Origin: Gymnothorax reevesii
Lineage: Eukaryota > Chordata > Actinopteri > Anguilliformes > Muraenidae
Reading direction: 5' to 3'
DNA: 64,000 bases
Assembly (NCBI GenBank): GCA_029721435.1
Contig: CM056574.1
Location: forward strand, 77,047,501 to 77,111,500
Positions 56,454-64,000 of this stretch are shown in pieces (the first letter of the stretch is position 1; each line of letters starts with the position of its first letter). A model generated the notes under the pieces. The model saw nothing but the letters and a program-made list of their open reading frames with translations. It ran no database searches and was not told the DNA's origin. A program made the translations under genes and the position numbers.

Positions 56454-58589
56454 AATGAATTGTTGGACAATTCATGACCCAGTTCTAGTGATTTCGGGGA
56501 TCTCCTTCACTGTTTCCTTCGCTTGATGCTGGCCAATAATTTGCCCCTCTTGAAACACAGATACATCTTTTCAACAACCATGAAATACGTCCTCTAACGG
56601 GGTTGTTTAAGTAATGAGAAGTTATGCACTGAATCAATCAGGCTTAATAGAATGAAGCTGTAACATATTCATCCCTGTAATAATGATTCAATCATAGGCT
56701 CTTGAGTATTTGCCTATTTAAATCCAAATGGTGACATTTTTTTGGATTTGCAATGTATATACATACACACACAAGCACTCATACTGTCATGGTTATGTTC
56801 TTATTTATGTTCAGGATCTGTGTTCATGATTATTGTCTTTTATTTATTCTTTTTGGTTATTGTAATACTCAGGCTTTTAGTTCATTCCATTTCTCAGTTC
56901 CATTGCACTTGTCTCCCCTGACTTGTGATCTAGTTTGTTCAGTCCGTCTTCTCAGTCTGTGTGCGCACTTACTTCAGGTGATTTAAATGAATTCTGGTGT
57001 TTAATATATTCCTTGATCCAGCGGAGCATCTGGGTGCATTTTGGGGTGGAGCTTCTCATTGCTGGCCCGCTGGCTGCTGTTGGGCATTGGCTTACACTTT
57101 CTGTGCGCGTTTGACCACCTTCTAGCTAGAATTTCCATATGATAGTCTTTTTTGTATCATAATGCAGTAAAATGCATTAGATTAGGTGGGGATTGCAAGT
57201 TAACATTGACCGTATTGCTCTCTTTCTGCCAGGCCTCAAAAACTTTCTGGTTACCATTATGTCAGTGCCTTTTGAGCTAATATTTTTAGCTACGTTTAGT
57301 CAGTAATAGCATAGCTAGCTAGCTGGTGGGCTAATTTAACTTCAGTCAGTCAATCAGTCAGAGATCAGTCAATACCAATTATTTTGCTGGCTAGCTTGGT
57401 GGCTAGTTTGTAGGCTAGTTGGCGTGTTTGCCAGCAAGGTCAGCGACACATTTTTAAGGTTTATTAATTGGCCTTAGGTAACATGCCATATCTAGTTTTA
57501 AAGCTAAGTGACATTGACCAACAATTCTTGGATATTAATAATGTTATACACCTGGCCGGAGTGCTTCTGAGGTTGGGAGGGGGGTGGTTGGCCTTGCACT
57601 GCAATATTAGTCTTTGTTTCCTTTATGTTGGCTGGGGGGTGGCTGGAGGTGTACGCTGGCTTTCCTCAGGCTGTGGCAGGTGGATTGAAAGGGGTTGTTT
57701 TACATTTGGGTGTGGCTGGGTGCCCCTGTGGATTTTTGCCTATCATTGTCTTTTCAGTTGCTGCAGATGTGGGTGGTGTAGGATGGTGGACGCTTGTAAG
57801 ATTACCTGTGTTTGTATTACTTTCCGCCCTAGGCCAGGCATAGAATGAGGGTAACTGCCATGCGACTATAGTCAATAGCTCTTGTTTTTTCTATTGTTGC
57901 TGTTTTTATTTTTGTCCCTCAGAAACATTTATCATATGGAAAATTTAATTATTTTATTTCCTTTTGGGAAATAGGGCTGGTAAACTAAAAACACAGATTA
58001 AGGAGTAGGTTGGTATAAGATGGAATTTTCAGTGGGAGGCAATTATGGAAACACTGCATGATTCAGAGAAGAATGAAGAAGAAACAAGAGGCCTCATTAG
58101 AGCTAACCTGGAGATTCCCAGAGGGAGTGCAGGCTTTTGCAAACAAGAGCCTAGAAGCTCAGCGCACCTGTGCCCACTGCAACACCGTGACACCATGACA
58201 ACGGCCAGATCCTCTCTGCTTGCTCCATTGAAGACTTTCCTTGAAGCCAAAACTGTCCAAATAGAATGTGATGTCACAGGCTAATAGGAGAGAATAGTGT
58301 GACTCTAAGCAAAGCCTCCTGATTGTAACAAAATTGGAAAATAAAATTTGAATTCTTGAGGAAAAAAAATGGGAGAAAACTGAGAGTTGACAGGTTACAT
58401 GAAACACTCCTGGGTATTGTGCAGCCACAATATTCAGATAGCTCTGTGCTACTTACGAAATGAGTATGTGTGTATAGATGTGGGTGTGTAAGTGTATGCT
58501 CATGTGTGTCTGCTTGTGTGTGAGTGTGTGTTTGTTGGTTTGTTTGAGTGTGTGTATGCAAGTGTGTTTGTGTGCCTGCATTTCCAACC
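56454..58589. other. Intron, no assigned feature
   Basis: 57300-57420 has several short GCTAGCT-type repeats (TAGCTAGCTAGCTGGTGGGC, GCTAGCTTGGTGGCTAG). A GT-rich tract lies at 58455-58575. The open frame at 57468-57848 has no recognisable family. Confidence 0.4.
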
Positions 58590-59010
58590 CCCGCAAAAAT
58601 TATGGAATCACCTCTCTAAGAGGATGTTCATCCAGCTTTTTTTCATAGCAGATAAATAACTTGAAGATATGACAAAACAACTATTTTTGTTCAATTGCTG
58701 GACATTCGGGCTTCATGAAGCCCACGTCAAACAGATTAGGTTGAATTATTTGAAATAATGGAAATTTTTTTCCAGATCAAGTAGAGGAAAAATATGGAAT
58801 CAATAAATGTTGACAGAAAAAATGATCAACAACAAAAAAAAAAAAATATAGAAATAGAACTTTGTTGCGCCTCCTCGGGCTTTCATGACAGCCTGAATTT
58901 TTTGAGCCATTGACCTCACTGATGTAATAAAAACAATATTCTCCAACAAGCTCAACCAACTTTTTCAAATTGCGATTTGACAGATCAGCTTCACAGGATG
59001 GGGCCTTATC
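58590..59010 (-). pseudogene. Tc1-like element, 3' end
   Basis: The minus strand near 58920-58850 encodes MAQKIQAVMKARGGATKFYF followed by a stop, the usual C-terminus of one Tc1-like lineage in fish. Downstream, the 3' untranslated part ends with GGTGATTCCATAATTTTTGC at about 58592, the terminal repeat motif of that lineage. Only the last part of the element is present. Confidence 0.75.
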
Positions 59011-60209
59011 ATCAGTGTTGTAGTGTTACTTTCAGAAGTGGAGGGGCGCAGGATGGTCCACCTTCCCAGCAGCCCCAGACAAAAAAAAAAACAAATTGAA
59101 GTTTTATCTTAAATTGTGTGATTAACACTAAACGAATACAACGAAAACCTAATCTGTTGTATTTATGTATGTATTTTTAAATTAACTTAAAGGAGGTTTT
59201 GCAGGGTATAGGCAAATTTATATATACTTACCTGTGGGTCTGTACAGAAAATAGATTTGAAATTTGCAAACAGGAAGTTAACTGTGACCTATTTAGTGAT
59301 TTAAAGAATTTTGTGGGGCAAGGCCTCGAAAAGTCCATATTTAAACCCAGAAATGATTAATCTGAAAAACCAGATGATTTTTAATGGCTACACAACAACA
59401 TGGCGGACATTTTCATACCAAACATAAGTATATATGTGAAAAATTGAAGAAGTTTCAGACAATATTCCTTTGAAAAATGGATCTGTCTTGATGCAAAATG
59501 TAAAGTTCATCTTGAAAAACAACCAGGTTCCTATGAAAACACACCCAAGATATTTTTGCAAAAGTTTCCTCATATAGTTGGCTAAATAATGTGCGAGTGT
59601 CATTAAATTGCAAGACCGGTAACATGGTGTATTCAAGCCATTTTTATTATTATTATTTTACCATTGTTTCAACTTAATGCATTCTGCACATTAACAAAAG
59701 CTGACAATAAAAAGGGCCATGTAATTATGATTTAAAAAAAATTACTGCAGGGATTCAGCAAATGAGACTTGTGATTGAAATCATCATAAGGAATCATGGT
59801 AACACATCTCATTTCAAATATTCCATACACATCACAAACTGCTAGGGTATCATGCTCTGACATTGCTGAGCCTCTCAGTTAAAGCTAATGATAATGTTTG
59901 ACAAACAACGATTGCTGAAGCTGGCTGTAACTCATGCTGACATATTGTAAAAATGCAATATATCAGTGACAAATCTCAACTCTCTGCTAAGTCTACACGG
60001 CTAAACAATTTAAGAGCCATTCCATGAGGGATTGACATTCAGTGCGCAGTTGACCCCCTTGGAATTCAAAGAAACTTGACACAGGTCTCACAGAAAAAGC
60101 CAAATTTTTAGGTCCATGTCTCACTTTGCCTGCTGATAGCGCCACCTAAAAGCCACTAAAGAGGTTCAGTTTAGCTTTTGACACCAAATTTTACATCAAT
60201 TATTATGAC
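59011..60209. other. Intron with possible dispersed repeat
   Basis: 60030-60200 has repeat-like wording (GATAGCGCCACCTAAAAG) also typical of fish dispersed elements. No gene was recognised. Confidence 0.35.
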
Positions 60210-60213
60210 TTAA

Positions 60214-63200
60214 AGGTGACCTAATATGCTATTTTTCCAAGTTTATATTTTGGTCTTTGACTCCCCTAGTGTACTCCCGATCGTGCAAAGTAAAAAAAGG
60301 GTACTTATTTCGCTCATACTGCCATCCTCAAAAAACCCAATTTGTAGTCCATAGTAGTCTGTGCCTGAAACGCCTCATTGGGGTGCTATGGCCCCCACTC
60401 CCCTTGTACCAACTCTCTTCTGACTGGCCAGCTCTTTGGAGGGTGGATCTAGGTGGGACGAAGCAGCAAAACGCAGTTTTCCTGGTCCGGCTCCAGAGTG
60501 AAACTGACGCGTCTCCCGAAGGAATCAACGGGCATATTCTGCAATCTAACGCAGTACATTTGTATAGATCTAATGAGTGATCTAATGGCGAAAGTGGAGG
60601 ACGCAGTGCGAAAGTCTGGCAGCTCAAGCATGAATTAGCTATCGGCTACAGTTTGCTACGGCAACAGTTGGTGAGTACAGCGGTTTTTCTACTCCGTAGC
60701 TAGGATGCAGGGAAAGCTAGAATCCACCCCATATAGATACATTGGTAGAATGGGTCGACATGCCCAAGTGTAGACCGCAGACCGTAGAAATCCGGTGGGT
60801 CTGAGTTTAGAGGGAAACGTGGACAATGAGGAGCAGCTAAAAGTGGATCTCCAGCTTATGGACCTCTTCGGTGTGTATTAGGACCTGCTGGTTCATGTGC
60901 ATGGCTGCGGTGCGTTTTTAGCGTGTAGAAACGAACAGCTTCCGAACTGGTATATGACGGAGGGGCGAAAGCTCCAAGCTAAACGGCCTTTTCTGAAATT
61001 GCTCGTGGTAATAGCTTACTTATTGCTTCAGAATGACCAGCTTTTCCTTGTGGGAAATGGGAGCATTATGGATAGCGTGCGAAAGCTAGATAGAGCTCCA
61101 GTTATGTCCTGAACATAATACAGGTTTTACAGACTGTAAGTTCCGTCTGCATGAACCGTTGCTTATGTGGAGCAAGCGAAACGATCACTTTTACCGGAAA
61201 GAATTAAATATTCAATCGATGGCAATGCAGAGAAACTGTTTGTTATACCGGACACGTTATAGTTTGTGCACTTCCCTATTGCTTTCACCGGTAGTATCAG
61301 AGAGCTAGCCCAGACATTGGAGATTTATCAGGCTGACCCAAGTCGTGGATAAGTAAAGCGATCATTTCATAAGCACCCAAAAACACACCCCAAGCTCTGA
61401 AAAATCTATGTCTGGTCTAACTGCAGCCCTACTCGGCAGACTCATACAGCACCTCTCCGTCTAGCTTCAACTGTAGTGGCTACAATCAGGCAACGTTATG
61501 ATGAAACTGTCACATTGATGCTTACCGAGGTCACACAAGCATACCGATCATAATTGCTGCATATAAGTTAACCAGGAGCATTTTTAATTAGCAGAGCATG
61601 CAAACTAACATGCAGTAGCTGATAAGCTGTCATGTAATCACTTTGAATGTAATCTGTAGCGCAAAAAATTTGCTTCGCGTCCGGCGTGAAAGCTGCTTAA
61701 CGCACCCATAATGCCAGTATTCGCATCTTTGCATTGACTTTGAATGTAGGTTAATCTGTCCTACGAAAAATTTGTTTTGTGTCTGATGTGAAAGCAGCTT
61801 TATGGATAGTAAGTGACAGCTAGAGAGAGCTCGGTTGTGCTAAGAACATAAAACAGGTTTTGCAGACCGTGAGTTCCGTTAGCGCAGAGAAGTTTGGAGC
61901 TAGCGAATTGATTACTTCTACAGGAAAGAATTACCTATTTAATTTACTCCGCTTTTTTCAGCTTTTTATTAGCCACAACAATTTCTAAAGGGGGATGAAA
62001 TTATGTCAAGGTAGTGCAGAGAAATCATTTGTAAACGGGTAGAGCTTCTGCGTTTCTCATTGCCTTCATGGTAGCACCAGAGAGCTTGCTCAGACATTTG
62101 TGAAGTATCCGGCTGATCCCGGTCATGGATAAGTGATAAGCGATCACTAACTGTAGTGGCTACAATTGTGCAACGTTAAGATGAAACTGCCACATTGATG
62201 CTTACCGAAGTAATACAAGCATTCCGATCAGAATTACTGCATATAAGTTAACCAGGATTTTTAATTAGCACGACATGCAAACTAATATGCAATAGCTGGT
62301 AAACGAGCGGTCATAACCACAGAGACAAACCCTTGCAACACAGGTTTTACAGACAGCAAGTTCTGTTACTGTGAACAGTTGTACCAAGCATCCAAATTAC
62401 AAACAAGTATTAAAAGTTAGCTTCAAATGAGGTTTATGTTCACACACCTTCTGTCGAATTTCCCCTGATATCACTCTTGCATATTTAGGACACAAACATT
62501 AGCAACAGTAACTTGGCTACGTTAGCCACTGTGCTACAGCCACAATCAACTAGCTATCACGTCAGGTTGTCTTATGCAGTAAAAGCAACTTACAGCTTCT
62601 GTGTCGGTGTGTAACGGACAGTCGCGACCGATACAGGCTTTATCTTCAGATATTTTACAAAGCCAGCATTTGAGGCCAGTTGTTAGCGCTAACTATCGCT
62701 AGCGGTCCTGCTAACCACCCGTAACACGTTAGCTTCCCTTACATTATTTGCTGTTATATGGTCACATACTGCCTGTGGCTCCGAGCGCTTGATCGATGCA
62801 ACTGCTTCAGGTTTGAGAAGCAGCTGAAACGCTTATCCTGTGTCGAATTTTATTGACACAAAACTGTCTTTGTTGAAATGCTGAGCACAAACAGTTAAAG
62901 TTCCCTTTGGCCATGGCTGTTTGCTGCCAGCAAACAAAAAAAGCTACCCACTGATTTCTGGTGGCATCCTCTTTTGGAAGAGAAATATTTCTTTTTCTTT
63001 GCGTCCAAAAGTAAACGGACAAGTAGCTTCGGGAGAGATACTGACAAAATTGCACCTCAAATGATCTGCAGTTCTTCTTTGGTATTTCCAAAAGTGTAGA
63101 TGCTACTAAGGCATAGTATGATCCGCTGTGGTTAGTGCCTGCTAGAATAGTTTCCAGTGTGGGCAGGTCCAGCGCAGTGGTTTGCTCTGGCTAGGTCTGT

Positions 63201-63387
63201 ACTAATTGGACGGCACAACCTGATGTCAGGTTTTGGCCAGATCTCGTGAAGATCTTGGGAGGAGCTGTTCAGAGAGGAAATCACACTCATGAAATCCCTG
63301 TATCTTATACTTAGAAATTTTTCAGAGGTTGTGCATGGACAATCAACTAATATGTATTAAAAGAAGGATCAGCATAATAGGTCCCCT
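60214..63387. mobile_element. TTAA-flanked DNA element, non-autonomous
   Basis: TTAA lies at both borders (60210-60213 and 63388-63391). The left end begins AGGTGACCTAATATGC and the reverse complement of the right end begins AGGGGACCTATTATGC. TTAA target duplications are typical of piggyBac and Kolobok elements. The 3.17-kb interior has no recognisable transposase; the 107-codon frame at 60257-60580 has no family motif. The first several hundred bases are a long subterminal region, and the middle contains a direct duplication. Confidence 0.75.
61080..62320. repeat. Internal direct duplication in the TTAA element
   Basis: Segments near 61090-61640 and 61830-62320 share ACAGGTTTTACAGAC, AAAGAATTA, CCACATTGATGCTTACCGA and TGCATATAAGTTAACCAGGA in the same order. 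Matching points around 61481 and 62161 are 680 bp apart. A partial third start is seen at 62340 (ACAGGTTTTACAGACAGCAA). Confidence 0.8.
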
Positions 63388-63391
63388 TTAA

Positions 63392-64000
63392 GGGTACACA
63401 GTACCAAATATGTTATACTTTTACCATGATCAGTGACACTTCAAGTCTAGTTAGACTTCAGCACCACATCAGCACCAAGCTGGGTAACTACATTATCGAG
63501 CCAGAATTATTTGAGAAAGAACAATAAAATTGAAAATGGGCGTGGGAATAAAATAATATCCCAAACATATACCAAACTAAAATGCTTTATTATGTGTTTA
63601 CTCACAACAAGACACTATTCATTTTCAGTGAATTGTACCTTGGTATCTTGCTGTGTGCAATGGATGGCCAGAAAGATATTTAAATTCATTTTTGGTGCAT
63701 GTTTGCAGCATATTTTCTCGGTAACCCAGATTTGTACTGTGAGGGTAAATGCTGTTTGTTGTGCTTTGGGAACTCTATTTTTGGGAATACCACGCATTTC
63801 TTTGGTAGTATCTACACAGTCTTTAAACTGCTTATTAATCTGTGTTCAGTCAAATTCCCTGGTAAAAGACACTTGAACTCTCCTCTCTCAGGTGTAGCTA
63901 ATTGTCTTAATTGAGACGAGAAATCAAACGCACAAGTTGAACACAAAAAAGAGCGCATTTCAATCTTTTTCAATTAAACAATAATTGTGCACAGGTTTGA
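63392..64000. other. Unassigned right edge
   Basis: No gene or repeat was recognised; the open frame at 63511-63876 has no family signature. Confidence 0.4.

Noticed and set aside
57468..57848. 126-codon plus-strand frame with hydrophobic and Cys/Trp-rich runs
   Set aside because: No family motif, no splice context and skewed GT-rich composition; likely chance.

Overview
The window is nuclear DNA from a vertebrate, most probably a ray-finned fish. Five short minus-strand exons with canonical splice sites and matching phases encode consecutive pieces of DSCAM (Down syndrome cell adhesion molecule): Ig domain 9, fibronectin III domain 1 and the start of FN3-2. They lie at 32586-32782, 32246-32342, 30405-30533, 11318-11485 and 8970-9040. 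Everything else looks like intron filled with mobile DNA. The gene extends beyond both ends of the window: no DSCAM exon is seen to the right of 32782 (over 31 kb) or to the left of 8970.

Layout. 0.2-4.9 kb: a decayed DNA transposon with 400-460 bp terminal inverted repeats and an unusual multi-part protein whose core reads like a FEN1/PIN-type nuclease; an L2-type LINE is inserted in it with an 8-bp target duplication. 5.25-6.43 kb: an inverted-repeat element holding a 485-bp solo LTR. 7.1-7.8 kb: a hAT-like miniature element. 11.9-17.0 kb: a large composite minisatellite made of TAGCAAC-type heptamers. 18.4-21.9 kb: an inverted-repeat element into which a Ty3/Gypsy element (same LTR family as the solo LTR) inserted. 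22.28-28.22 kb: a second Gypsy-type element with a SCAN-like Gag, integrase placed before reverse transcriptase (Gmr1-like order), and most of RT/RNase H deleted. 30.6-31.3 kb: a LINE tail. 31.5-32.2 kb: a miniature element ending about 25 bp from a DSCAM splice donor.

The right half (33-64 kb) holds an inverted hAT relic, a Harbinger fragment with a fused Myb-like piece, an apparently intact three-exon Tc1/mariner-type transposase gene (364 codons after splicing), three decayed Tc1-like elements, a 5S rRNA-derived SINE, a tRNA-like Pol III promoter, a 3.2-kb TTAA-flanked element with an internal duplication, several foldback structures and degenerate minisatellites.

No operons, CRISPR arrays or prokaryotic genes are present. 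All identifications come from reading translated motifs, splice sites, repeats and target duplications by eye; no database search was made, and family names are given only where the motifs are distinctive.
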